From contig NZ_JAGMUO010000065.1 in NCBI RefSeq assembly GCF_019049325.1, forward strand, positions 310,001 to 374,000: a stretch of DNA of 64,000 nt, given 5' to 3'. Both the position numbers and the translations under genes were made by a program. Below, in pieces: positions 16,642 through 25,375 of this stretch. Numbering within the stretch: the first letter of the stretch is position 1; each line of letters opens with the position of its first letter. The notes below the pieces were generated by a model that saw only the letters and a program-made list of their open reading frames with translations, was not told the DNA's origin and did no database searches. The DNA comes from Streptomyces sp. AC512_CC834. GTDB lineage: Bacteria; Actinomycetota; Actinomycetes; Streptomycetales; Streptomycetaceae.

Positions 16642-17469
16642 ATGAGCCGTATCCAGGTGCACACCCCCAAGAAGCCCGTGCTGGCCGGCGTATGCGCCAC
16701 CGCCGTCCTCGTCACCGCCGCCGCGCTCGTCCCGGGCAGCACCCCGGCCGAGGCGGCCACCCCGGCCCCGCCCCCCGCCCACGCGGACTTCGACTACCAG
16801 ATCGGCGGCGCCTACACCCCGCCCGCCGGAGTGCGGGTGGTCAGCCGCGACCACACGGCCTCTCCCGCGGCGGGCCTGTACAACATCTGCTACGTCAACG
16901 CCTTCCAGGCGCAGCCCGGCGCGGAGGACGACTGGGACGACGACCTGCTGCTGCGCGACGCGAACGGTGACGTCGTATACGACACCGACTGGGGCGAGGC
17001 CTTCCTCGACATCCGCACCGCCGACAAGCGCGAGCGCATCGCCGAGAAGGTCGGCACGTGGATCGACGGCTGCGCGGACAAGGGCTTCCAGGCCGTCGAA
17101 CCGGACAACTACGACAGCTACACCCGTGCGGGCGATCTGCTGGACGCCGCCGACGCCCAGGGCCTGATCAAGCTGCTGGCCGAGCGCGCGCACTCCGACG
17201 GACTGGCCATCGGCCAGAAGAACACCGTCGAGCTGGCCGCGAACCGCGAGGAGAACGGTCTGGACTTCGCGGTCGCCGAGGAGTGCGGCGAGTGGGACGA
17301 GTGCGGCGACTACACGGCCGAGTTCGGCGACAACGTGATCGTCATCGAGTACACCGCCAAGGGCCTGTCGAAGGCGTGCTCGGGGTTCGGCGACACGCTG
17401 AGCGTCGTCCGGCGCGACCTGGACGTGTCCCCGAAGGGCAGCAGCGGCTACGTCCGTGAGACCTGCTGA
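16642..17469 (+). CDS. secreted GH114 endo-alpha-1,4-polygalactosaminidase
   Basis: A 275-residue secreted enzyme. A signal peptide occupies about 1-43 (MSRIQVHTPKKPVLAGVCA, cleaved near AEAATPA). The mature part has the GH114 TIM-barrel features: DFDYQIGGAYTPPAGVRVVS, GLYNICYVNAFQ, FLDIRTADKRERIAEKVGTW, FQAVEPDNYDSYTRAG, AIGQKNTVELA, and FAVAEECGEWDECGDY. GH114 enzymes cut alpha-1,4-linked galactosamine polymers such as the galactosaminogalactan of fungal walls. The frame is open to 16615, but the ATG at 16642 has GGAG nine bases upstream. It leads an operon with an ABC importer and a GH4 galactosidase. Confidence 0.92.
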   Translation: MSRIQVHTPKKPVLAGVCATAVLVTAAALVPGSTPAEAATPAPPPAHADFDYQIGGAYTPPAGVRVVSRDHTASPAAGLYNICYVNAFQAQPGAEDDWDDDLLLRDANGDVVYDTDWGEAFLDIRTADKRERIAEKVGTWIDGCADKGFQAVEPDNYDSYTRAGDLLDAADAQGLIKLLAERAHSDGLAIGQKNTVELAANREENGLDFAVAEECGEWDECGDYTAEFGDNVIVIEYTAKGLSKACSGFGDTLSVVRRDLDVSPKGSSGYVRETC

Positions 17470-17503
17470 CACCCGACGGCCAGTCCAGTCCTTGGAGGTA
17501 CAG

Positions 17504-18832
17504 ATGAATGCGGTCCGACGTGCCGCCGCTCCCTCACGCAGGGGCGTGCTGCGGGCCGGCGGGGGTGCCGCGCTCGCGGCGGTCGCGGGCACCGCGGTGA
17601 CCGGCTGCGGGGCCGGTGCCGATGACGGCGTCGGGCCCGACGGCACGGTCACCGTCGAGATGTGGCACGGCCAGGCGGACACGGCGAAGAAGGCCCTGGA
17701 AGGGCTCGTCGCCGACTTCGAGCGGGCACATCCGAAGATCAGGGTGAAACTCGGCGGCGGAGTGCTGTCGGACGTGATGCTGCAGAAGGTGACGGCGGCC
17801 CTCGCCGCCGGCTCCTACCCCGACATCGCGTACATCTTCGGGTCGGACCTGGCCCGGGTGGCTCGCAGCCCGCAGGTCGTCGACCTCACCGACATGGTCG
17901 CCGACGGTCCCGTTCCGTGGAAGAACTACTGGGCCGCGGCGCGCGACGCCGTCACGCTCAACGACAGGGTCAGGGCCGCCCCCGCGGTGCTCGACTCGCT
18001 CGCCGTCGTCTGCAACAAGAAGCTGTTCCGCGAGGCCGGTCTGCCGCTGCCGAAGGCCGGCTGGACCTGGCAGGACTTCGTGTCCTGCGCGCGGACGCTC
18101 ACCGAGTCGGGCCGGGGACGGTTCGGCACGGGCTGGCCCGGCACCGGCGACGAGGACACCGTGTGGCGCCTGTGGCCGCTGATCTGGGACCTGGGCGGCG
18201 ACGTCGTCGACGACAGCGGCAAGGGCATCGGCTTCGCCGACACCGGCGCCCGAGCGCTGGAGGTGGTGGCCGACCTGGCCCGGGACGAGAGCGTCTACAT
18301 CGATCCCAAGCCCGGCAGCGAGCAGATGTACCAGGTGTTCCAGTCCGGCCGGATGGGCATGGTGGTCACCGGGCCGTGGCAGCTCCCCGACATCGAGACC
18401 GCCGGGGTCGACTACCACGTCACTCCCCTGCCCTCCTTCAGCGGACGCCCGGTCACCATCTCGGGGCCAGACACCTGGACGGTGTTCGACAACGGCGAGG
18501 CACGGTCCGGGGCCGCCCGTACCTTCCTGAGCTGGCTGGCCCGGCCCGAACAGGACGTGCGCTGGGACATCGAGGCCGGCAGCCTCCCGCTCAGCCGCCG
18601 CACCGAGGCGCTGCCCGAGTGGCAGGACAAGGTCGCCGGCACCGAGGGCCTGAACGTGTTCACCACCGCGCTGGAGACGGCACGCGTGCGCCCCGTCCAC
18701 GCGGCGTACCCGGAGGTCTCGCAGGCGCTGGGGCAGGCGATCGTCGCCGTGCTCCTGGGGCGCAGTACTCCCGAGAAGGCGTTGCGTGCCTGCGCCGACG
18801 ACGCCAATGCCGCCCTGCTCATACCGCGTTGA
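17504..18832 (+). CDS. sugar ABC transporter substrate-binding lipoprotein (Tat-type signal)
   Basis: A 442-residue family-1 solute-binding protein. The N-terminus has a twin-arginine-like signal (SRRGVLRAGGGAALAAVAG) ending in a lipobox VTGCG. The binding body includes TVEMWHGQADTAKKALEGLV and SYPDIAYIFGSDLARVARSP. The ATG at 17504 follows GGAGG at good spacing; the upstream in-frame extension is rejected. Lying between GH114 and GH4 genes, it probably binds galactose- or galactosamine-containing oligosaccharides released outside. The ATPase is presumably the shared MsiK. Confidence 0.92.
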   Translation: MNAVRRAAAPSRRGVLRAGGGAALAAVAGTAVTGCGAGADDGVGPDGTVTVEMWHGQADTAKKALEGLVADFERAHPKIRVKLGGGVLSDVMLQKVTAALAAGSYPDIAYIFGSDLARVARSPQVVDLTDMVADGPVPWKNYWAAARDAVTLNDRVRAAPAVLDSLAVVCNKKLFREAGLPLPKAGWTWQDFVSCARTLTESGRGRFGTGWPGTGDEDTVWRLWPLIWDLGGDVVDDSGKGIGFADTGARALEVVADLARDESVYIDPKPGSEQMYQVFQSGRMGMVVTGPWQLPDIETAGVDYHVTPLPSFSGRPVTISGPDTWTVFDNGEARSGAARTFLSWLARPEQDVRWDIEAGSLPLSRRTEALPEWQDKVAGTEGLNVFTTALETARVRPVHAAYPEVSQALGQAIVAVLLGRSTPEKALRACADDANAALLIPR

Positions 18833-18846
18833 GGAGCCACACCGCC

Positions 18847-19797
18847 ATGCCGCGCCTCCCCCGCCCCATCACCGTCGAGGGTCCGCCACCGGATCCACGG
18901 CCACTTCGCCGCAAGCGCCGGCGCGAGACCACCGCCGCCTGGGCGTTCGTCTCACCGGCGGTCCTGATCGTCCTCGGTCTGAGCATCGTCCCGGTCGTCT
19001 GGTCGCTGCTGCTGTCCTTCCAGGCCAGTGACCTCGTGACGCCCAGCCGCTGGGTCGGCCTGGACAACTACCGCGCCCTCGCCCAGGATCCCAACTTCAG
19101 CCAGGCGGTCCGCAACACGCTGCTCTACACGGTCCTGTACGTGCCGTTGAGCCTGCTGTTCGGCCTGGCCCTCGCCCTGGTGCTGAACCGGCGCATCCGC
19201 CTGGTCGGCCTCTACCGCACCCTGATCTTCGTGCCGTTCGTGCTGTCGGCGACCGCGCAGGGCGTGCTGTTCTCCTTCATTCTCGACCCGGAGTTCGGCG
19301 CCGCCAACTCGGTGCTGCACCACCTCGGCGTCTCCTCGCAGGGCTTCCTGTCCGATCCCTCCCAGGCGCTGCTGGTCCTGGTGGCGATCACCCTGTGGAG
19401 CGGCACCGGTTTCTGTGTCGTCGTCTACCTCGCCGCCCTCCAGGACGTGCCGCAGTCCCTGATCGAGGCGGCCCGTCTCGACGGCGCCGGCCGCCGGCAC
19501 CTGCTGCGCCACGTCACCCTGCCCACGCTCACGCCGGTCACCGTCTTCCTCGTGCTGTGGCAGGCCATCCAGTCCCTCCAGGTCTTCGACCTCGTGTACG
19601 TCACGACCAAGGGAGGTCCGCTCGGTTCGACCACGGTGATCGTCTACTTCATCTGGGAGAAGGCCTTCAAGGACGCCACCGCCGGATACGGGGCCTCGGC
19701 CGCCTACGTCCTGGCCGTCGCCCTCGGTCTGGTCGCGGGGGCCGTCCGCATCGTCCGGCGTCGGGGACGCCACCGTCTCGAAGGGGCCCGATCATGA
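18847..19797 (+). CDS. sugar ABC transporter permease (MalF-like)
   Basis: A 316-residue permease with six transmembrane segments after a basic tail. The EAA loop is SLIEAARLDGAGRRHLLRHV, followed by TLPTLTPVTVF. GAGGAG precedes the ATG. A longer open frame upstream lies inside the binding-protein gene and is a shadow. It overlaps the next permease by ATGA. Confidence 0.95.
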   Translation: MPRLPRPITVEGPPPDPRPLRRKRRRETTAAWAFVSPAVLIVLGLSIVPVVWSLLLSFQASDLVTPSRWVGLDNYRALAQDPNFSQAVRNTLLYTVLYVPLSLLFGLALALVLNRRIRLVGLYRTLIFVPFVLSATAQGVLFSFILDPEFGAANSVLHHLGVSSQGFLSDPSQALLVLVAITLWSGTGFCVVVYLAALQDVPQSLIEAARLDGAGRRHLLRHVTLPTLTPVTVFLVLWQAIQSLQVFDLVYVTTKGGPLGSTTVIVYFIWEKAFKDATAGYGASAAYVLAVALGLVAGAVRIVRRRGRHRLEGARS

Positions 19798-20693
19798 CGG
19801 CGACCTCCACCCCGCCCGACACCGCCGGCACCGCCCGTGCTCTCGTGAAGGCGCCCGCCGCCGGCGCACGGCGCGGTCCGCGGCTCCCGTTCAGTCCCTG
19901 GCACCTGCTGCTCGCGCCGCTCGCCCTCGTGTTCGCCGTGCCGCTGGTCTGGCTGGTGCTCAGTTCGGTGATGAGCAACGCGGAGATCAACCGGTTCCCG
20001 CCGGCCCTGTGGCCGTCCGGCATCGACCTCGGCGGCTACCGCTATGTGCTGGGCAACGCGATGTTCCCGCGCTGGTTCGTCAACTCGCTGATCGTCTCCG
20101 CCGTCACCGTCACCGCGAACCTCGTCTTCGGCTCGCTCGCCGGGTACGCCTTCGCGCGGATGCGGTTCGCGGGCTCGCGGGTGCTGATGGGGCTGATGCT
20201 GGCCACCATGGCGGTGCCGTTCCAGCTCACCATGATCCCGACGTTCCTGGTGATGAAGAAGCTCGGGCTCATCGACACCCTGGGCGCGCTGATCGTGCCG
20301 TCCCTGGTCACGCCGTTCGCGGTGTTCCTGCTGCGGCAGTTCTTCCTCTCCCTGCCCCGGGAGCTGGAGGAGGCCGCCTGGATCGACGGCTGTTCACGGC
20401 TGCGGGTGCTGTGGCGCATCGTGCTGCCGCTGTCCCGGCCGGCGCTGAGCACGGTGGCCGTGCTGACCTTCCTGACCACGTGGAACGACCTGACCTGGCC
20501 GCTGATCGCCATCAACCACGACACGCAGTACACGCTGCAACTGGGCCTGACCACGTTCCAGGGGCAGCACCACACCCAGTGGGCCGCGGTGATGGCCGGC
20601 AACGTCATCACCGTGCTTCCGGTGCTGCTCGCCTTCCTCGGTGCGCAGAAGACCTTCATCCAGTCGATCACCTCGAGCGGGCTCAAGGGCTGA
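19794..20693 (+). CDS. sugar ABC transporter permease (MalG-like)
   Basis: A 299-residue partner permease with six transmembrane segments. The EAA motif is ELEEAAWIDGCSRLRVLWRI and the family ending is SITSSGLKG. It starts inside the stop of the preceding permease. It completes the second importer of the region. Confidence 0.95.
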   Translation: MTATSTPPDTAGTARALVKAPAAGARRGPRLPFSPWHLLLAPLALVFAVPLVWLVLSSVMSNAEINRFPPALWPSGIDLGGYRYVLGNAMFPRWFVNSLIVSAVTVTANLVFGSLAGYAFARMRFAGSRVLMGLMLATMAVPFQLTMIPTFLVMKKLGLIDTLGALIVPSLVTPFAVFLLRQFFLSLPRELEEAAWIDGCSRLRVLWRIVLPLSRPALSTVAVLTFLTTWNDLTWPLIAINHDTQYTLQLGLTTFQGQHHTQWAAVMAGNVITVLPVLLAFLGAQKTFIQSITSSGLKG

Positions 20694-20731
20694 CCGCCGC
20701 GCCCGCCCCGGCCGCCACTTCAGGCAAGGCC

Positions 20732-20830
20732 ATGCCGGACACCTTCGAACTCGCCGCTGTGCGCGGCGCCCTGTCCACCTGGGACGAAACGTTCACCCAG
20801 GTCACCCGCAACGGAAAGAACCCCGCATGA
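20732..20830 (+). CDS. possible 32-aa small ORF before the GH4 gene
   Basis: An ATG frame of 32 codons (ends RNGKNPA) lies between the permease and GH4 genes and overlaps the GH4 start by four bases. AAGG lies only a few bases before it. It could be a short leader peptide coupling translation to the GH4 gene, or chance. I do not recognise it. Confidence 0.2.
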   Translation: MPDTFELAAVRGALSTWDETFTQVTRNGKNPA

Positions 20831-22152
20831 GCACCGCCCACCCGACCGCGCCCAAGATCACCTTTGTCGGAGCCGGCAGCGTCGTCTTCACCCAGGGCCT
20901 GCTCGCCGACCTCTTCGCGTTCGACGAGCTGAAGTCCGCGCACATCGCGCTGCACGACATCGACGCCGAACGCCTGGCCACCGCGAAGGCGGCCGCCGAG
21001 TACATCGCCGCCGAACGCGGCGCCCGCCCGCGGGTCACCGCGCACGCCGACCGCCGGGAGGCGCTCGTCGGCGCCGACTTCGTCATCAACATCGTGCAGG
21101 TCGGCATGGGCGAGGCGACCCGCACCGACTTCGAGGTACCGGCCCGCTACGGACTGCGCCAGACCATCGGCGACACCCTCGGCGTCGGCGGCGTCTTCCG
21201 CGCGCTGCGCACCTTCCCGCTGCTCAAGGCGCTCGGGCAGGACATCGCCGAGGCCTGCCCGGACGCCTGGCTGCTCAACTACACCAACCCGATGGCGATG
21301 AACGTCCAGTACCTCGCCGAGGCGACCGGCCTGACGCGGGTGGTGGGACTGTGCCACTCCGTCTACTGGACGGTCCAGGGCCTGTGCGAGCTGCTCGAGG
21401 TCCCCTACGAGGAGGTCGTCTACCAGGCCGCGGGCGTCAACCACCAGGCGTGGGTGCTGCGCCTGGAGCACGAGGGCAAGGACCTCCACCCACGCCTCGA
21501 CGCCCTGATCGCCGAGGACGCCCAACTGCGCCGCCGGGTCCGCATGGACATGTACCGGCGGCTGGGGCACTACCCGACGGAGACCAGCGAGCACTCCTCC
21601 GAGTACGTCCCCTGGTACCTGCACCACGACAGCGAGATCGACCGGCTGCGGCTGCCCGTCGGCGCCTATCTGGGCATCGTGGACGAGAACGTGGCCGAGT
21701 ACGAGCGCACCCGCGACGCGCTGGCGTGCGGTGCGCCGCTCACCGTCGAGGGCACCATGGAGTACGCGCCGCAGATCATCCACAGCGTCGTGACCGGCAC
21801 GCCCCGCACGGTCTACGGCAATGTACCCAACCACGGTCTGATCGAGAACCTCCCCGACCGGGGCACCGTCGAAGTGCCGTGCCTGGTCGACTCCTCGGGC
21901 ATCCAGCCCACCCGCGTCGGCGCGCTGCCCCCGCAGTTGGCCGCCCTCAACCGGGCCTACCTGAGCACCACCGACCTGGTGGTGCGGGCGGCGACGGAGG
22001 ACGACCCGCGGCACATCAGGCACGCCGCGATGGCCGACCCGGCGACGGCGGCGACCCTGCGGGTCGAGGAGATCTGGCAGTTGTGCGACGACATGGTCCG
22101 CGCCCACGGGGACCGGCTGCAACCGGGGCTGCGGAGCGTACTCGCCCTCTGA
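20827..22152 (+). CDS. melA: GH4 alpha-galactosidase (MelA-like)
   Basis: A 441-residue NAD- and metal-dependent family-4 glycosidase, close in length to E. coli MelA (about 450). It has the dinucleotide fold KITFVGAGSVVFTQGLLADL, the LHDIDAERL acidic residue, the NYTNPMAMN motif, the metal-ligand Cys in VVGLCHSVYW and the AGVNHQAW motif carrying Asn and His. GH4 uses a redox elimination mechanism and acts on intracellular oligosaccharides. It is the last gene of the GH114/ABC operon, which suits hydrolysis of imported alpha-galactosides or alpha-galactosaminides. A strong terminator follows. Confidence 0.9.
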   Translation: MSTAHPTAPKITFVGAGSVVFTQGLLADLFAFDELKSAHIALHDIDAERLATAKAAAEYIAAERGARPRVTAHADRREALVGADFVINIVQVGMGEATRTDFEVPARYGLRQTIGDTLGVGGVFRALRTFPLLKALGQDIAEACPDAWLLNYTNPMAMNVQYLAEATGLTRVVGLCHSVYWTVQGLCELLEVPYEEVVYQAAGVNHQAWVLRLEHEGKDLHPRLDALIAEDAQLRRRVRMDMYRRLGHYPTETSEHSSEYVPWYLHHDSEIDRLRLPVGAYLGIVDENVAEYERTRDALACGAPLTVEGTMEYAPQIIHSVVTGTPRTVYGNVPNHGLIENLPDRGTVEVPCLVDSSGIQPTRVGALPPQLAALNRAYLSTTDLVVRAATEDDPRHIRHAAMADPATAATLRVEEIWQLCDDMVRAHGDRLQPGLRSVLAL

Positions 22153-22172
22153 GCCGGCGGACCGGATCGCGC

Positions 22173-22218
22173 GCTGGTGCGGCCCCGCGTACGGGGGAGA
22201 ACGCGGGGCCGCACCAGC
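22173..22218. terminator. terminator after the GH4 gene, 18-bp perfect stem
   Basis: The arms 22173-22190 and 22201-22218 are perfect complements around a 10-base loop, 20 bases after the GH4 stop codon. It ends the GH114/ABC/GH4 transcript. Confidence 0.9.
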
Positions 22219-22445
22219 AAGCTATCGGAGTAATCGGCCGCCTGCCAGACCCGGTCGCCTCCCGACTGCCACGGACCTTCGCCCGGGACCTCGATCAGGG
22301 ACCTGATCCGGTGCCTGATCCGGGGCGCGGCCGGGCCGCCCGGGCTGCCCGTTCGGGCATCTCCTTGTGCCTCGGGGACTCCTGACGCCCTCGGAGGGCG
22401 GCGATACCGTCCCCTCGTGAGCATCACGTCCCGGCGAGCGCCCAG

Positions 22446-23564
22446 GTGAACGACGAACAGCTGACCGTGGCGGAGCCGGCCGACGAGTCGGACGAGCAGC
22501 GGCCGGTCCAACCGGAACAGCCCCGGAAGCGAAAGCGGCGCGGGCCCGGCCCCGTCACGCTTCTGCTGCTGCCCGCCCTGGTGACGGTCACCGGCGTGGC
22601 CGCGTTCCTCGCGCTGGGCGGACTGCCGAATCCCTGGCCCGACGACTCCGACGCCGACCCGTCCACCTCGGTCGACATCGACCCCTCGTACGTCCCGTGG
22701 CTGCGCAAGGCGGCCTCGGCCTGCGCCGTTGTGGAGCCGTCCGTGCTCGCCGCCCAGATCGACCAGCTCTCGGGCTGGAGCGACGACTCGGACGCGCTCT
22801 CGGGCCAGAAGGGCATCGCCGGGTTCACCGACGGCGAGTGGCGGAGCTGGGGCAAGGACGACGACGGCAACGGGCACTCCTCGCCCCACGATCCGGCGGA
22901 CGCCATCATGGCGCTCGGCCGGCGGGACTGCTCCCTGGCTGGGAAGATGACCGAACTGCGCACCGAGGGCAGGATCAACGGCGACCTCGTGGAACTGACC
23001 CTCGCCGCGTACGCCGCGGGAGAGGACGCCGTGACGAAGGCGGGGCGGGTTCCCGCGCAGGCGAAGACGTACCTCGACGAGGTCCAGGCACTGATCCCGC
23101 GCTACTTGGCACTCGACCGCGACGACTCCGGCGGCGGCGCGGGCGGGGCGGCGGGCGCCCTCCTGACCGCGCCGGTGAGCCCGCTCACCATCACCTCGCC
23201 CTTCGGGTCGCGCGAGCACCCGCTGACCGGTGTGACCAAGCTGCACACGGGCGTGGACTTCGCCGCGCCCCAGGGTGCGCAGGTCGTGGCGGCACGAAAG
23301 GGCCGCGTCGTCTTCGCGGCGCTCACCAGCGCGTACGGCAACCGCATCGTGATCGACCACGGAACCATCCAGGGCAAGGGGGTGCAGACGACCTACAGTC
23401 ACCTGTCCGCGCTGGAGGCGGCCGTGGGACAGACCGTGGAAGCCGGCACGCCGATCGGACGGGTCGGCTCCACCGGCCTGTCCACCGGCCCCCACCTGCA
23501 CTTCGAAGTGATCCTCGACGGGTACTACACCGATCCGCGCCCCTGGGTCGTCGCCGGCGGTTAG
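22446..23564 (+). CDS. M23 peptidase with an N-terminal degenerate lytic transglycosylase domain
   Basis: A 372-residue membrane-anchored wall hydrolase with a GTG start. A basic/acidic tail is followed by one membrane helix (about 36-60, GPVTLLLLPALVTVTGVAAF). An SLT-like domain (about 75-210) shows LAAQIDQLSGW, GIAGFTDGEWRSWG and HDPADAIMALGRRDC. The usual catalytic Glu of the ES motif is Leu here, so this half should be inactive. The C-terminal LytM/M23 domain (about 245-370) has intact metal ligands: HTGVDF and GPHLHFE. It probably acts in peptidoglycan remodelling as an endopeptidase, with the SLT fold serving as a binding domain. Confidence 0.88.
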   Translation: MNDEQLTVAEPADESDEQRPVQPEQPRKRKRRGPGPVTLLLLPALVTVTGVAAFLALGGLPNPWPDDSDADPSTSVDIDPSYVPWLRKAASACAVVEPSVLAAQIDQLSGWSDDSDALSGQKGIAGFTDGEWRSWGKDDDGNGHSSPHDPADAIMALGRRDCSLAGKMTELRTEGRINGDLVELTLAAYAAGEDAVTKAGRVPAQAKTYLDEVQALIPRYLALDRDDSGGGAGGAAGALLTAPVSPLTITSPFGSREHPLTGVTKLHTGVDFAAPQGAQVVAARKGRVVFAALTSAYGNRIVIDHGTIQGKGVQTTYSHLSALEAAVGQTVEAGTPIGRVGSTGLSTGPHLHFEVILDGYYTDPRPWVVAGG

Positions 23565-23629
23565 ACACCCGCGACAGTGGCACGCGTGAAAAGGGGTTTG
23601 ATCCGGCGGATCGGGTCGAAGGACACAAC

Positions 23630-25156
23630 ATGACCCAGTCGAAGCGCGAGACAGAGCGAAAGTACGAGCCGCCCTCCGGCGGCGTCGCCGGGCTGCCGGA
23701 CCTCACCGGCGTCGGGCCCGTCTCCTCGGTCACCACGGCCCAGCCGGTGGAGCTGGACGCGGTGTACCACGACACCGTGGATCTGCGGCTCGCCGGGTCC
23801 TCGGCCACGTTGCGCCGCCGTACGGGCGGTCCGGACGCGGGCTGGCACCTGAAGCTGCCGCTCGCCGGGGACACCCGGGAGGAGGTGTGGGCGCCGCTGT
23901 CGGACGAGGTGCCCGAGGCGCTGCGCGAGCTGGTCCTGTCGCGAACCCGGGGCGCCGAGCTGCGTCCGGTCGTACGGATCCGGTCCGTCCGGGCCGTGCG
24001 AGAGCTGCGCGACGCCGAGGGCGGGGTGCTCGCCGAGCTGAGCCTCGACGAGGTGCGGGCGGAGTCGACGGCGGCCGGCGGCGGCCGTGCCGAGTGGGGT
24101 GAGCTGGAGGTCGAACTCGCCGACGGCGTCCACGCCGGGCTGCTGGACCTGGTCGAGAGGAAGCTCCGCAAGAAGGGGATCGTCCGTGCCGACAGCCCGT
24201 CCAAGCTCGCGCGGGCGCTGCGGGACACCGGATCGGCGGCCGAGCGGTCACGGCCTTCGGGGGTGGTCCCCGGGTCCCCCGGCTCGTACGTGCTCGCGTA
24301 CCTGCGGGAGCAGGTCGGGATCCTGGTGGCGTTGGACCCGGCGGTCCGCCGTGACCTGCCCGACGGGGTGCATCAGATGCGTGTCACGTGCCGTCGGCTG
24401 CGCAGTTGTCTGCGCTCGTACCGGTCGGTGCTGGACCGACGGGTGACCGATCCGGTGCGGGCGGAACTCCAGTGGCTGGCGGGTGAGCTGGGGGTGGCGC
24501 GCGACCAGGAGGTGCTGCGGGAGCGCATCGGGACCGCGCTGGACGAACTGCCCGGTGATCTGGTGCTGGGACCTGTCGCCGCCCGGCTGCGGGTGTGGGA
24601 AGTCTCCCGGGGCGGCGACGTGCGGTCCCGGACGCGGGAGGCCCTGGACACGCCGCGTTATCTGCGTCTCCTGGACGCGCTGGACTCCCTGGTCCGGCGG
24701 CCGCCCCTGCGCGCCAGGGCCGCGGGGAAGCCGGCCCGGACGATGGCCCGGGCGGTGCTCAAGGAGTACGACCGTCTCGCCGGGCGCATGGACCACGCGC
24801 TCGCGCGGCCGGCCGGCCGGTCGCGCGAGACGGAGCTGCACGAGGCGCGCAAGGCGGCCAAGAAGCTCCGCTACGCGGCCGAGGTCGCACGTCCCGCGCT
24901 GGGCAAGCCCGTCGCCCGGCTCGGCAAGCGGGCCAAGGCGGTGCAGCAGCTGCTCGGCGAGCACCAGGACGCCGTGGTCGCCCAGGACACTCTGCGGGGG
25001 CTGGCGGTGGCCGCCCACGGGGCGGGAGAGTCCGCGTTCACGTGGGGACTGCTGCACGGCCGGGAACGGGCCGGGGCCGACGCTCGCCAACGGGAGCTGC
25101 CCGCGGTGTGGCGTGCGGCGTCGGATCCCGCGCTGCGTGCGCCGCTGAGGCACTGA
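23630..25156 (+). CDS. CYTH and CHAD domain protein
   Basis: A 508-residue cytoplasmic protein. The N-terminal CYTH (triphosphate tunnel) domain, residues 1-195, begins with its signature ExExK (ETERKYE) and has acidic/basic pairs such as ELEVEL. The C-terminal CHAD domain (about 215-505) is helical with conserved histidines: HQMRVTCRRLRSCLRSY, HEARKAAKKLRYAAEV and LGEHQDAVVAQDTLR. CHAD domains bind inorganic polyphosphate and CYTH domains cleave triphosphates. AAGGA precedes the ATG at 23630. It converges on the polyphosphate kinase gene, supporting a polyphosphate role. Confidence 0.93.
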   Translation: MTQSKRETERKYEPPSGGVAGLPDLTGVGPVSSVTTAQPVELDAVYHDTVDLRLAGSSATLRRRTGGPDAGWHLKLPLAGDTREEVWAPLSDEVPEALRELVLSRTRGAELRPVVRIRSVRAVRELRDAEGGVLAELSLDEVRAESTAAGGGRAEWGELEVELADGVHAGLLDLVERKLRKKGIVRADSPSKLARALRDTGSAAERSRPSGVVPGSPGSYVLAYLREQVGILVALDPAVRRDLPDGVHQMRVTCRRLRSCLRSYRSVLDRRVTDPVRAELQWLAGELGVARDQEVLRERIGTALDELPGDLVLGPVAARLRVWEVSRGGDVRSRTREALDTPRYLRLLDALDSLVRRPPLRARAAGKPARTMARAVLKEYDRLAGRMDHALARPAGRSRETELHEARKAAKKLRYAAEVARPALGKPVARLGKRAKAVQQLLGEHQDAVVAQDTLRGLAVAAHGAGESAFTWGLLHGRERAGADARQRELPAVWRAASDPALRAPLRH

Positions 25157-25375
25157 TGCGAGCCGGGGCCGAGCCGGGACCCGCCGTCGGCGCCCGGGGG
25201 TCTCGTTTGGATCTTGCCGCCCCGAGCGAGGCCCGGCACGCCCTCCTCCGCCTTGCAACTGCACGCTCCCCCACGCTCGGCTTCTCCCCCGCTCGGGTCG
25301 GCAACACGGCACCGTTGCCTGGAACCGGCCTGATCCACACGACACCCCTTGCGCCGGGCGCCTGGACGGGCGGCC

